DNA of 64,000 bases, taken from Bostrychus sinensis. Taxonomy: Eukaryota; Chordata; Actinopteri; Gobiiformes; Eleotridae. The position numbers and the translations under genes are program-made. Each line of letters begins with the position of its first letter. The first letter of the stretch is position 1. A model generated the notes under the pieces. It saw only the letters and a list, made by a program, of their open reading frames with translations. It had not been told where the DNA came from and searched no databases. The DNA is taken from the NCBI GenBank assembly GCA_020698575.1, contig CM036255.1, positions 268,501 to 332,500 on the forward strand. The letters are read 5' to 3'. Below, piece by piece: positions 1-9,229 of the stretch.

Positions 1-640
1 AAACAGAGCGGCAAGGAGGAGCAGCGCAGAACTAACGCGTGGAGGTCGAGCACACGAGGTCGCAGATGCTCACCAGCAGCAGCGCGTGGATGGGACTGAA
101 GGAGGAGACGAATGCGGTACTTTCTAGTGTTTTCTGGTGTCACTCTGAAAAACCCGTCTGTGTTGCCATGGTGATATAGTTGCCTAAAAAGTTGAATGGG
201 CAGCACATTTAGATAACAATGAAGTTTGAGGTATTGTTCTTTAAACATTAATGTTGCAGGCTAATAACCTTCCTGAAAACCTATAGCACAGGAAAATTCT
301 TCTGTTTTTTTAATGACTGGATGTGCTACAGCACACAACAGAGAAGATGAGTGGAACAGAATCAGAATCAGTGGCAGTAATAGCCCAAAAAATAGCCTAA
401 TAACACAGCAGTATCTTTTTAAAAAGTAGGTATGTTTGGCCTGTTCAAATACAGGTATTTTTAATTAGATTATTACAACCTCACATATATTTAAAAACAG
501 ATTGTGTTTTTATAGTTCTAGCTAATATTTTTAAGAAAAAGCTCAAGTAACTATTTTTATCACCTCTGGTACTTTTTACCTGTGTATTATAGACAAAAAA
601 AATTGCAACTTTTAGCACAACTTTTAAGAAAATCCTTCAC
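1..640. other. no recognisable feature
   Basis: AT-rich sequence after a GC-richer first ~120 bases. The first stretch is rich in CAG/GGA triplets and could be an exon edge, but no open frame, splice pair or motif supports that. Nothing else is seen. Confidence 0.3.
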
Positions 641-930
641 AAAATCAGGCATTTTAGCCCGCAACAATCACAAAAATTGCCCGCAAAATCCTGGAGGGAC
701 TGATTGTTTTACTCACTCTATAGTCAGCTAAAACACTTAAAAATGCACCAGGATACAGCAAATATTGTCTGTTATATTGATTTTTTTCCCTGGGGGAGTA
801 CCACCAGACCTCCCTGTAAATTTGTTACATACTTAAGACCTGTGAGTCATGATTTGCTCTTCTGTGAGCTGCAAACATCATGGTGTTCTGTTGAGATGTG
901 CTGCCTCGTCGAGATAAGCTACCCGTAGCG
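641..930 (-). repeat. degenerate fragment of the 32-kb hAT family
   Basis: Read on the minus strand, about 700-870 matches the block at roughly 32205-32360 almost word for word: the sequence around the stretch of A after CTCCCCCAGGG, the TATAACAGACAATATTTGC block, and the CTCACAGAAGAGAAAG block. The short flank CGCAAAATCCTGGAGGGACTGA (around 680-701) occurs in both copies in the same direct orientation, so the two copies are not simply inverted; a small internal inversion happened in one of them. No TIR or TSD is visible here, so this is an old fragment without coding sequence. Confidence 0.6.
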
Positions 931-1284
931 CAAATCGAAAGCTCCCCTGTCGATTCATGCTACTTTGTTGAAAAGTGCTAGCGAATGGGGTGAACTTTAT
1001 TTTACTTAAGAAATAACTAGATTAGACAGATTATATGGATAGATCCCGACTATAGCATATTGATCCTTACTGATCCTGACCATAGCATAGGTGTGAAGAT
1101 ATCAGAATGTGGAGCAGTCTACCTCCAAGGATTTCAAAGTGAAATGTAGGACTTCATATTTAATGCAAAATTCACATCCTACTGGCAAAGACTATAGAGT
1201 CTGCTAATACTCAACTATGTGGTTTTTTTGGAAAAGTCATCTGTAAATTGATTTCATACTATACCTAGATGAGGTTAATGTCAG

Positions 1285-1415
1285 GTTTAGCCCTGGTTTT
1301 GACCTGCTTTAGTCCCAGTTCAGACCTGGCTTAGTCCTGGTTAAGTCCTGGCAGGACCTGATGTTTTTTTACCTGGACTTTTGAATCAGTTCATGAGGCA
1401 TTCCTGTTGTAGTCC
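1285..1415 (-). repeat. degenerate 11-bp-period repeat (ACCAGGACTAA family), locus 1
   Basis: Runs of TTTAGTCCTGG, TTAGACC and TTCAGACCTGG in loose ~11-22 bp spacing. On the minus strand this reads as ACCAGGACTAA/ACCAGGTCTAA. Five further loci in the window carry the same pattern (9.8, 14.1, 25.3, 28.7 and 63.5 kb). No coding potential. Confidence 0.6.
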
Positions 1416-1604
1416 TGGTTTAGACTTCTACATTTTGTTTTAAACTAACATTATAAAAAGAGTAAATACTTGCTGGGTTGTACTGTAGATAAAATGGAAC
1501 AGTGGTTGGCGCCACACAAGCTGCTCTGATTATTTCTGATACTGGTGATCTGCTGCACGCACAACAGTCTCTAGGGAGAATGATCAGAAAAAAGCAACGA
1601 TCCA

Positions 1605-2963
1605 ATGTCCATACATCCATCTTCTTCCGCTTTATCCGGGGTCAGGTCGCGGGGGCACTACTGAGGGGACCCCAAGGCTTTCCCAGGCCAGACATAGTCC
1701 CCATAGTCCTAGGTCTTCCCTGGGGCCTCCTCCCGGTGGGACATGCCCGGAACACCTCCCCAGGAAGGCGACCAGGAGGCATCTGGAACAGATGCCCGAG
1801 CCACCTCAACTGGCTCCTCTTGATGTGGGAAGGGGAAGGGAATGGTATTTGTATGGCGCTTTAACTATGACACAAGTCACCCAAAGCGCTTTACACACAG
1901 CAGGGAAGGGGTATTTCATTCACTCCATACTCAGTGGTGGTAAGCTACATTTTGTAGCCACAGTTTCCCCTGGGGTAGACTGACAGAAGCGCGGCTGCAC
2001 ACATCTGCGCCAACGGACCCTCTGACCACCACCAACCACTCACTCACTCACATTCACACCGGCTTCCTGGTATTTCCCCAGCAGTCTCCCATCCAGGTAC
2101 TGACCAGGCCCTACCCTGCTTAGCTTCCGAGGTCTGACGGGATCGGGCATCCACAAGTATGTGGAGGAGCAGCAGCTCTACTCCGAGCTTCTCCCGTGTA
2201 ACTGAGCTCCTCACCCTATCTCTAAGGGAGCGCCCAGCCGCCCTGCGGAGGAAACTCATTTCGGCCGCTTGTATCCGGGACCTTGTCCTTTCGGTCATGA
2301 CCCAAAGCTCATGACCATAGGTGAGAGTAGGAATGTAGATCGACTGGTAAACTGAGAGCTTCGTCTTTCGGCTCAGCTCCTTCTTTACCACAACAGACCG
2401 ATACAACGACCGCATTACTGCAGACGCTGCACCGATCCGCCTGTCAATCTCACGTTCCATCCTTCACTCACTTGTGAACAAGACTCCAAGATACTTAAAC
2501 TCCTCCACTCGAGGCAGGAGCTCTCCCCCAACCTGGAGAGGGCACGCCACTCTTTTCTGGTCGAAAACCATGGCCTCGGACTTGGAGGTGCTGATTCTCA
2601 TCCCAGCCGCTTCACACTCTGCTGCAAACCGCCCCAGCACATGCTGAAGGTCTTGGTTTGATGAACCCAACAGGACAACATCATCTGCAAAAAGTAGAGA
2701 TGAAATCCTGTGGTCCCCAAACCTGACACCCTCTGGCCCCTAGCTGCGCCTAGAAATTATGTCCATAAAAATTATGAACAGAACCAGTGATAGAGGGCAG
2801 CCCTGCCGGAGTCCAGCATGCACTGGGAACAGGTCCGACTTACAACCAGCAATGCAAACCAATTTCCTGCTTTGTTCGCACAGGGACCGGACAGCCCTTA
2901 GCAGAGGGCCTTGGACCCCATACTCCCAGAGCACCCCCCCCACAGGATACCACGGGGGACACG

Positions 2964-2966
<3 letters not shown>
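1605..2966 (-). pseudogene. Rex3 (RTE-clade) LINE, 3' half, interrupted
   Basis: Minus-strand remnant of the Rex3 reverse transcriptase. Pieces in order: GLRQGCPLS...LFIIFMD (palm, 2740-2943), then SKSEAMVF...FKYLGVLFTSE (2464-2670), then MEREIDRRIGAASAVMRSLYR to VPTLTYGHELW-like residues (2044-2460). The 3' UTR-like block 1605-1828 contains the ATCCGGGGTCAGGTCGCGGG segment common to fish Rex3 copies. Frame changes between the pieces and the loss of the FADD-type catalytic block mark it as dead. A 5S-derived SINE (1829-2158) breaks it near the 3' end, and at 2966 it is cut by the poly(A) tail of a younger LINE; its 5' half resumes at 8171. Family identification is from memory of conserved Rex3 blocks, and is strong. 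Confidence 0.9.
1829..2158 (-). mobile_element. 5S rRNA-derived SINE (SINE3-like) inside Rex3
   Basis: On the minus strand the head reads GCCCGATCCCGTCAGACCTC then GGAAGCTAAGCAGGGTAGGG and GGATGGGAGACTGC. These are the 5S rRNA internal promoter elements (box A, intermediate element, box C), so this is a pol III SINE head of 5S type, truncated by about 25 nt at its 5' end. The tail has the GTAAAGCGCTTTGGGTGAC / AAAGCGCCATACAAATAC motif typical of fish SINE-LINE tails. It interrupts the Rex3 3' region, and the short sequence ATGTGG flanks it on both sides (1823-1828 and 2159-2164), consistent with a short target duplication. It is not a functional 5S gene, because the 5' end is absent. Confidence 0.85.

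Positions 2967-3020
<54 letters not shown>
2967..3020. repeat. 54-bp poly(T): poly(A) tail of the minus-strand LINE
   Basis: An uninterrupted run of 54 T on the plus strand. It abuts the 3' end of the minus-strand LINE (CTGGTTAAATAAAAATC then the A tract) and the broken Rex3 palm sequence. The length and purity of the tract suggest a recent insertion. Confidence 0.9.
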
Positions 3021-3021
<1 letters not shown>

Positions 3022-3154
3022 ATTTTTATTTAACCAGGAAATATCCCATTGAGATTAAGAACCTCTTTTTCAAGGGAGTCCTGGGCGAGAGGCAGCAGCA
3101 AACACAAAACACAGTTACATATTTACACAGATAAGACATAAAAGTTTAAAAACA

Positions 3155-3766
3155 TTATGAAAAACAAATGCAGATTGTGGAATTGGTCTCAAAAGCTCTC
3201 AGTTTGGATTTAAAAGTGCTCAAAGAAATTAAATCAGTTAGTTTCCAGTCTTTCTCTTGCATATTCCATGTAAAAGGTGCAGAGTAAACAAATGCCTTTT
3301 TACCCAATTCTGTACGAGCATAAGGAACAGAAAGCAACAAATAGTCTTGTGAACAAAGAGAATACGATTCAGCATTTCTCAGAGCAATTAGGGTGCAAAT
3401 GTGCAAAGGCAGTAGTCCCAATATTGCCTTATAAATGAAAGTGTACCAGTGACTAGTCCTCCGAGTGGCCAGAGCAGGCCATCCCACTCGAGAGTATAAT
3501 TCACAGTGGTGAGTGGACATCTTACAGTTTGTAATGAACCTCAAAGAAGCATGATATACAGTATCAATCATTCGAAGACATTGAGCAGCAGCATTCATGT
3601 ACAAAAGATCTCCATAATCCAACACAGATAAAAAAGTTGCATTGACAAGACACTTTTTTACATTAAAAGAAAAACACAGTTTATTTAAAAAATAAAATCC
3701 CAATTTTAGCCTCAGCTTCTTCACACGATTATCTATATGTGGCTTGAAAGTGAGTTTGTCATCAAT
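3155..3766 (-). pseudogene. LINE reverse transcriptase, C-terminal thumb/tail portion
   Basis: Continues the RT frame beyond the Harbinger insertion. It begins LIDDKLTFKPHID, followed by KKLRLKLGFYF, LDYGDLLYMNAA, LYSRVGWPALATRR and the terminal SVPYARTELGKKAF...TWN block. This is the conserved post-palm region of CR1/L2/Rex1-group LINEs, and it stops normally at 3155. The frame is intact here. The open frame formally begins at 3976, but residues upstream of LIDD derive from the Harbinger element, so the true boundary is the TSD at 3767-3769. Confidence 0.85.
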
Positions 3767-3769
3767 TAA

Positions 3770-4647
3770 AGTCCTCCATACACCAAGGCGACGATCGCCC
3801 ATCTGAAGCAGTCTTAATGGTTCTTCCACGTCGCTCATTTCCGTCCTTTTGATATGTATGCGCCGTCTGCCCCCATCGCTCCAGGACGGAGGCTGTCTGA
3901 CTAGTTTCCTGCCGATTAGCCTTGTTGAATCGGCGTCTTTGGTCTTTGGCACGAAGTGCTCTGATAGGCCTAGCACTACAGCTGCCGCGCCAATCAGCTC
4001 ACGGGAATTTTAGCGGAAGTGACGGAGTGACGAGAGGTTAAAACCACAACAAAAACACCGCTGTGGCAGCGTACTGTCACCATACATGTCCCGAAAATGA
4101 TCTTACCTGTAGCGAGGTAACGCAGTGTGACCATCAGCCATTCTCCCACTGAAATACAGTCCCAGTAATTTGTGTTTCGACGCCGTATAATTGGTGTAAG
4201 AAGATCCTCCAACATGCGGAACTGTTCGGGGAACAAACGCTTTCTTCTCCTTGTTGGCCTCTGTTCTTCAAGTAACAGAGCAGCGGCACCTAATCCACAC
4301 AAAACAATGTCCAAACCGGCCATTATCACGCTTCTCAAATGTTCAAACAAGCTGAGAACAGTGGCAGACCAAGGTGCGCTACATGCATATGTACTCCGTA
4401 AACATTGTGTCACTTCCGTTTATCTTTGTTCACTGGCTAGCGCCAGCTGCCGCTTTGGGGGGGGTAATTACATCACGCGCATGCGCAAGACACGGTCTTT
4501 AGGTCGGCTGTCGCTTCTGTGTATGAAGAGGGAAAAAGGTCATCCGACGTGAGGAAACGGGAGGGAACGAGAGGAGACGAGAAGAGACGAGCTGTCGCTC
4601 CATCTTTTCGGCGGCAGTCTGGGAGTCGCCTTGGTGTATCGAGGCCT
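3770..4647 (-). mobile_element. PIF/Harbinger element inserted in the LINE RT (TSD TAA)
   Basis: 878 bp bounded by 23-bp imperfect inverted repeats. The left end reads AGTCCTCCATACACCAAGG; the right end, read inward, is AGGCCTCGATACACCAAGG, and the next four bases GCGAC... continue in both (20 of 23 identical). The trinucleotide TAA occurs immediately outside both ends (3767-3769, 4648-4650), and removing the element with one TAA restores continuity of the LINE YLGV/LIDDKL junction. A 3-bp TWA duplication is the Harbinger signature. It holds only the first part of a transposase, so it is non-autonomous. Confidence 0.9.
3994..4413 (-). pseudogene. Harbinger (HARBI1-like) transposase, N-terminal fragment
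   Basis: The minus-strand frame contains AALLLEEQRPTRRRKRLF and then FRMLEDLLTPIIRRRNTNYW...ISVGEWLMVTLRYLATGK. The second part is the conserved region before the DDE nuclease in Harbinger transposases (HARBI1-like nucleases), where LRYLATG is a hallmark. The catalytic DDE domain is absent and the frame runs into unrelated residues near the C-terminus. The protein cannot be catalytic by itself. Confidence 0.75.
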
Positions 4648-4650
4648 TAA

Positions 4651-5628
4651 GACACCTAGGTATTTGTACATATGAACCACCTCTATTTCACTGCCCTCAA
4701 GAGTGGACACTGTGGGAATCATTTGAGGCAACTTTTTACAATTAGAAAACAACATAAGCTTTGTCTTATCAGCATTGAGAACAAGTTTCAAGTTAATTAA
4801 TGAGTGTTGGACAGTTATAAAAGCTTTCTGCAAAGATTCAACAGTCTGAACAAGAGTTGCTCCACAGCAGTCAATGACTGTATCATCAGCATAGAAATGC
4901 AATTTTGCATCTGATACATTTAAACCTAAATCATTGTTATAAATGATAAATAAGAGGGGGCCCAATACAGACCTCTGTGGCACCCCCTTATAGACAGAAA
5001 GAAACTCAGAACACAGACCATCATATTTAATACATTGAAATCTATTGCTGAGATAATTTGAAAACCAAGCTACTGTGTGCTCTGAAAAACCCGAATGAAG
5101 CAGCCTAATTTTTAAAATATCATGGTCGACGGTGTCAAACGCTTTCAACAAATCAATAAAAAGAGATGCACAATGTTGTTTTTTGTCAAGCGCAACAGTA
5201 ATGTCATTTATCACTTTCATTGCTGCTGTAATGGTACTATGTTTGTTTCTGAAGCCAGATTGATATGATGATAGAATGTCATTTGAGTACAAAAAGTCTT
5301 TTACTTGTTCACTAACAAGAGCTTCAAGAAGTTTAGCCAAGATTGAGAGGTTGGATATTGGTCTAAAATTTGTCAGGATTGCAGGGTCACCCCCTTTTAA
5401 TAAGGGGAGGACAAAAGCCAATTTCCATGCAGAAGGTATATCATTTTTTTCCACTGTGAGATTAAAAAGGATTGTAAGAGGCTCTGCTACAAAGTCCACT
5501 GCCAATTTTAAAAAGTAAGGATCTATCAGATCGGGACCACAAGGTTTTCTGTGATCTAAATTTTTGAGAGCTTTATGAACTTCCTGCATAGAAAAAGGCA
5601 CAAGATTAAAAGGAGTTCCAAAGAGCAA
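4651..5628 (-). pseudogene. LINE reverse transcriptase core
   Basis: About 326 codons of RT. Visible motifs include PCGPDLIDP (finger), NFRPISNLSILAKLLE, QSGFRNKHST, FIDLLKAFDTVDH (motif A with catalytic Asp), GVPQRSVLGPLLF (motif B) and FYADDT (motif C, the Asp-Asp pair). In motif B the residue after GVPQ is Arg where the family has Gly, which probably harms the enzyme. The frame is shifted by one base relative to the upstream endonuclease part (junction ~5640) and is cut at YKYLGV by the Harbinger insertion. The open frame nominally continues to 4540, but those residues belong to Harbinger. Confidence 0.9.
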
Positions 5629-5647
5629 AGATTCTATAAAATGCTTA

Positions 5648-6547
5648 TTAAAACAATTTAAAATCTGTTTTATTATATACAGGTGTTGAGTTGTTTAAAA
5701 TATAGGTAGGTAGAGCCAGAGTGCTTTTACTCACTGAAAGTGACTTGATAACTTTCCAGAATTTCTGTGGACTATTTAGATTTTCAGTTGTGATGGACAA
5801 ATAATATTCTGATTTGGCCCTTTTAATGAAAGAAGAGCATTTGTTCCTTAACTGCCTGAAAACTGTCCAATCTGTGGGAGAGTCAGTTTTTCTCGCCTTG
5901 GCCCAGGCTTGATTACGTTCATGAATAGCATCCGCCAGCTCTAGGGAGAACCATGGGTTTTCTCGCCCCTGTACCCTGTGTTTCCTTAAAGGGGCATGTT
6001 TATTTAAAATTTCCATAAAAATGTCCCTAAAAAATGTCCAAGCTGTCTCTACATCTGGTATCAGCCCAATCATCTTCCAATCAACACTAGCCAAGTCATG
6101 ATGATATGCTTGTTCATTAAAATGTTTAAGGTTCCTCTTATAAACTATACGAGGTTTAGATTTGGGCACCTTGGTGTTTCTAATGGCAGCAACAACACAG
6201 TGGTCACTTAAGTCATTACAGAAGACACCCAGGGATGAGAATTTATGAGGAACATTTGTAATTATCAAGTCAATCAAGGTTGACTTATCAGGGCTTTTAA
6301 GGTTTGGTCGAGTGGGTAAATTCACCAACTGGGTAAAATTAAAAGAATCACAAAAAGATTTAAAATCATCTGAAACTGAATTAAGCCAATCCAAATTTAA
6401 ATCACCAGCTAAAAGAAGTTCACTGTAATTCAGTTTGGCCAAAAGATGCTTTAAAGATTGTAATGTTTCATTGGGGGCAGATGGAGGCTTATAACGCCCA
6501 ACAACAGTTATACACAGACCCTTTGATATTTCAACATTCAATGCCAA
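5648..6547 (-). pseudogene. LINE apurinic-like endonuclease, C-terminal part, and EN-RT linker
   Basis: Continuation of the endonuclease in the same frame as the N-terminal segment after a single TGA stop at ~6566. Visible motifs are LLAGDLNLDW (GDLN metal-binding loop), STLIDLIITN and LSDHCVV (SDH catalytic His-Asp block), as expected for exonuclease-endonuclease-phosphatase fold APE domains. The region after SDH, with NPWFSLELADAIHERNQAW and FWKVIKSL, is the usual linker before RT. It ends by frameshift: one extra T near 5640. Confidence 0.9.
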
Positions 6548-6565
6548 AAATTCCAGATTCAGACA

Positions 6566-7216
6566 TCAGGCATCAAATTTCGATTTAACATAAATTGCAA
6601 TACCGCCTCCTTTTTTAGGCCTATCAGTACGATAAACATTGTAGCCAGATATTTGAATGTGATCATTTTCAATAGATTTATTCAACCAAGACTCAGAAAT
6701 TACAATATCTGCATCTGTCGATTTAATCCAAATTCTAACCATGTCCATTTTAGGTAACAAACTGCACACATTGAGATGAATACATTTAAGACCAGACAGG
6801 GATTTAAAATCAGAGGGTGTCTGGATATACTGCAGCTCAGGACCAGGGTTTGGTTGCACATTACCAGACAAAAGTAACAGTAAGACAATCAGCAATCTCT
6901 GCTTCGTAACATTACAGTTAAAATATAACTTTAGATATGCAGAGCCAGAGTAAGATCTCATTTGAAAAGTGAGATATTTATGTAAAGCTAGAAAACTCTG
7001 AAGTTTAGGCATGTCTCTGCTCAGAACAGTTAAGTTTATGTCCTCTGCCAGATGTCGAGGTGGTTGTACAGGTTGTACAGCAGCACCGCCACAAGTGCAA
7101 CCATTTACAATATCCAGTATACTACTCACTTTGTTAGAAGCACACATCCAGGAGCGACCAGTTGCCCCTAGATCCCATACAGCCAGCAAACACAATACAG
7201 TCAGAATAAGTGCCAT
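6566..7216 (-). pseudogene. LINE polyprotein N-terminus: hydrophobic leader, 2A-like motif, start of endonuclease
   Basis: Starts MALILTVLCLLAVWDLGATG, a signal-peptide-like hydrophobic leader (residues 1-20), followed by a Cys/Pro-rich stretch. At residues 108-126 a leucine-rich helix runs into GNVQPNPGP, the 2A-like ribosome-skipping signature found in several APE-type LINEs; the usual Asp of the motif is Asn here. The endonuclease then starts (LKCIHLNVCSLLPK, DADIVISESWLN with catalytic Glu, RTDRPKKGGGIAIYV). The start is chosen because the frame is open from here and the 48-bp repeat begins just upstream. The frame ends at an in-frame TGA at 6566 that interrupts an otherwise continuous endonuclease. 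Confidence 0.8.
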
Positions 7217-7254
7217 TATCCTTAACTCTCAGCACTAATCAGGATAAGGTAGTG

Positions 7255-7832
7255 TAGTAGTAAGGCCACAGCAACCAGCACAGGCCTCAGTGTAGGAGTG
7301 GTATATCCACAGCAAACAGCAGCCAGCACAGTCCTCAGTGCAGTCGTGGTACATCCACAGCAAACAGCAGCCAGCACAGGCCTCAGCGCAGTCGTGGTAC
7401 ATCCACAGCAAACAGCAGCCAGCACAGGCCTCAGCGCAGTCGTGGTACATCCACAGCAAACAGCAGCCAGCACAGGCCTCAGCGCAGTCGTGGTACATCC
7501 ACAGCAAACAGCAGCCAGCACAGGCCTCAGCGCAGTCGTGGTACATCCACAGCAAACAGCAGCCAGCACAGGCCTCAGCGCAGTCGTGGTACATCCACTG
7601 CAAACAGCAGCCAGCACAGGCCCCAGTGTAGCAGTGGTACATCCACAGCAAACAGCACAGGCCTCAATGCAGTCGTGGTACATCCACGGCAAACAGCAGC
7701 CAGCACAGGCCTCAGTGCAGTCGTGGTACATCCACAGCAAACAGCAGCCAACACAGACCCCAGTGTAGCAGTGGTACATCCACGGCAAACAGCAAACAGC
7801 ACAAGCCTCAGTGTAGTAGTGGTATATCCACT
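7255..7832 (-). repeat. 48-bp minisatellite in the LINE 5' UTR
   Basis: About twelve copies of a 48-bp unit, plus-strand core GTCGTGGTACATCCACAGCA then AACAGCAGCCAGCACAGGCC. The central six or seven copies (7381-7600) are nearly identical and edge copies are more diverged, with one or two shortened units near 7641-7690. It lies directly between the LINE leader and the start of the coding frame, the place where mouse L1 carries promoter monomers. The period is a multiple of three, so all six frames stay open across it and generate long meaningless frames. Confidence 0.9.
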
Positions 7833-8170
7833 CAGCATCTCTGCATTGCCATCCTGAAGTAAATCCTGATTTATATCATTGGCGCAGATCTAGGCTAAAG
7901 ACGAGCCACACTGCAGCATATTCCTGGGCTTCAGATTAGTACCAGAGAGATCATAGGCCTCTGACCAGGCCGCAGACCATGTGGGTCAGCTCACAAAAAG
8001 TAACTAGGTAGATTGCCCAAAATGGCAAAAACTTGTATTAAATTGGTACATAGAAACAGTTTCTGAGATAATTTCAGTGAAAAAGTGCACTTAAATCCTG
8101 AAAAAAGTTAAAATTAGACAGACACAGAGCAGACAAAATGACATGCTGCCATCTTGGATAGAGTGGGTCT
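7833..8170 (-). promoter_or_regulatory. LINE 5' leader with YY1-like site near the 5' end
   Basis: Non-repetitive leader of ~340 bp, present only in the insertion and not in Rex3. Read on the minus strand it begins within about 20 bases of CCAAGATGGCAGCATG (plus 8139-8154), close to the YY1 consensus AAGATGGCGGC. Human L1 has a YY1 site at the same relative position. No TATA box is seen, in line with internal LINE promoters. Promoter activity is inferred. Confidence 0.45.
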
Positions 8171-8935
8171 CTCCAAATCCACAAAGCACATGTGGACAGG
8201 TTGGGCAAACTCCCATGAACCCTCAAGCACCCTATGGAGGGTATAGAGCTGGTCCACTGTCCCACGACCGGGGTGAAAACTACATTGTTCCTCCTGGATC
8301 CGAGGTTTGACTATCGGCCAAATTCTCCTCCTGGAGTAGACTTTCCCGGGGAGGTTGAGAAGTGTGATCCTCCTGTAGTTGGAACACACCCTCCGGTCCC
8401 CCTTCTTAAAAAGAGAAACCACCACCCCGGTCTGCCAGTCCAGAGGTACTGTCCCTGACCGCCACGCGATATTGCAGAGACATGTCAGCCACGACAGCCC
8501 CACAACATCCAGAGACTTGAGGTACTCAGGGCGGGTCTCATCCACCTCTGGTGCCTTGCCACCGAAGAGCTTTTTGACCACCTCGGTGACTTCAGCCTGG
8601 GTGATGAACGAGTCCACCTCCGAGTCCCCAGCCTCTGCCTCCTCAATGGAAGACGTGTCGGTGGGATTGAGGAGATCCTCAAAGTATTCCTTCCACTGCC
8701 CGACAACATCCCCAGTCGAGGTCAACAACTCCCCATCACCACTGTAAACAGTGTTGGTGAAGCACTGCTTCCTCCTCCTGAGGTGGCGGATGGTTTGCCA
8801 GAATTTCTTCGAGGCCGACCGATAGTCCTCCTCCATGGCCTCCCTGAACTCCTCCCAGACCTGAGTTTTTGCCTCCACAACCACCCAGGCCGCAGCACGC
8901 TTGGCCTTCCGAACTAGGACAACAAAAGGACAACT
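8171..8935 (-). pseudogene. Rex3 (RTE-clade) LINE, upstream half of RT
   Basis: Minus-strand segment reading AKTQVWEEFREAMEEDYRSAS, FWQTIRHLRRRKQCF, YFEDLLNPTDTSS, ALTEVVKKLFGGKAP-type residues, GVVVSLFKKGDRRVCSNYR and MCFVDLE (motif A start). These are the RTE/Rex3 finger region. It stops abruptly at FVDLE where the younger LINE begins; the downstream half lies at 1605-2966. It is 5'-truncated at ~8935, as is typical of LINE copies, so no endonuclease domain is present. Several substitutions and a frameshift near the motif A end show decay. Confidence 0.9.
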
Positions 8936-9094
8936 GCTTAAGTTTCAGGACTCACGTATGATTTGGGATGTCTGGCTGAGCAGAATGTATCGTCAGCTTT
9001 GCTTTTATCTCCATACAGTTCACTTCCACTTCCAGAAATCCTTCCGCTCGGTTCTCACTGCTCAGCTGAGAGGGGAATGTCATGTGACAGTGCT

Positions 9095-9212
9095 GTAAAG
9101 TGGTATCGGTGGTATCGGTTATTGGTATCGGGCCACTTTTATGAATACGAGTACGAATACTTGAACATGGTATTGGTACCGATACCCGATACTGGTATCG
9201 GTGCATCCCTAC
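9095..9212. repeat. TIR-like terminus of a hAT-type element (GGTATCGGTGCATCCCTA)
   Basis: A stretch of alternating GGTATCGG/CCGATACC words ends in GGTATCGGTGCATCCCTA. Inverted, this is TAGGGATGCACCGATACC, a hAT-like terminus common in fish. No partner terminus or TSD was found in the window, so the other end is lost or lies outside. Confidence 0.45.
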
Positions 9213-9229
9213 TTATTATTGTGTAAAAA

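Larger units (their letters stand above)
2967..8170 (-). mobile_element. near-full-length non-LTR retrotransposon (APE-type, CR1/L2/Rex1-like group)
   Basis: A LINE on the minus strand from a 5' end near 8170 to a poly(A) at 2967. It comprises a unique leader (7833-8170), a 48-bp minisatellite (7255-7832), one long EN-RT frame (7216 to 3155), and a short 3' UTR ending TTTCCTGGTTAAATAAA. Without the Harbinger insertion it is about 4.3 kb. It splits a Rex3 copy: the Rex3 palm ends at 8171 and resumes at 2966, with roughly ten target bases missing and no clear TSD. Lesions are few: one in-frame stop (~6566), one single-base insertion (~5640), and the Harbinger. The clade is inferred from the single EN-RT polyprotein, YADDT, and an esterase-free N-terminus; Rex1, CR1 and L2 are not resolved by eye. 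Confidence 0.85.

Noticed and set aside
2050..2158. 5S rRNA gene
   Set aside because: The 5' ~25 nt are missing and the sequence continues into a SINE tail; it is a 5S-derived SINE, not a gene.
2759..3134. Plus-strand frames containing long poly-Phe
   Set aside because: They are the poly(A) tail of the minus-strand LINE read backwards.
7222..7838. Long overlapping open frames on both strands over the 48-bp repeat
   Set aside because: A 48-bp period is a multiple of three, so an open unit stays open in every frame; the predicted proteins are pure repeats with no independent evidence.
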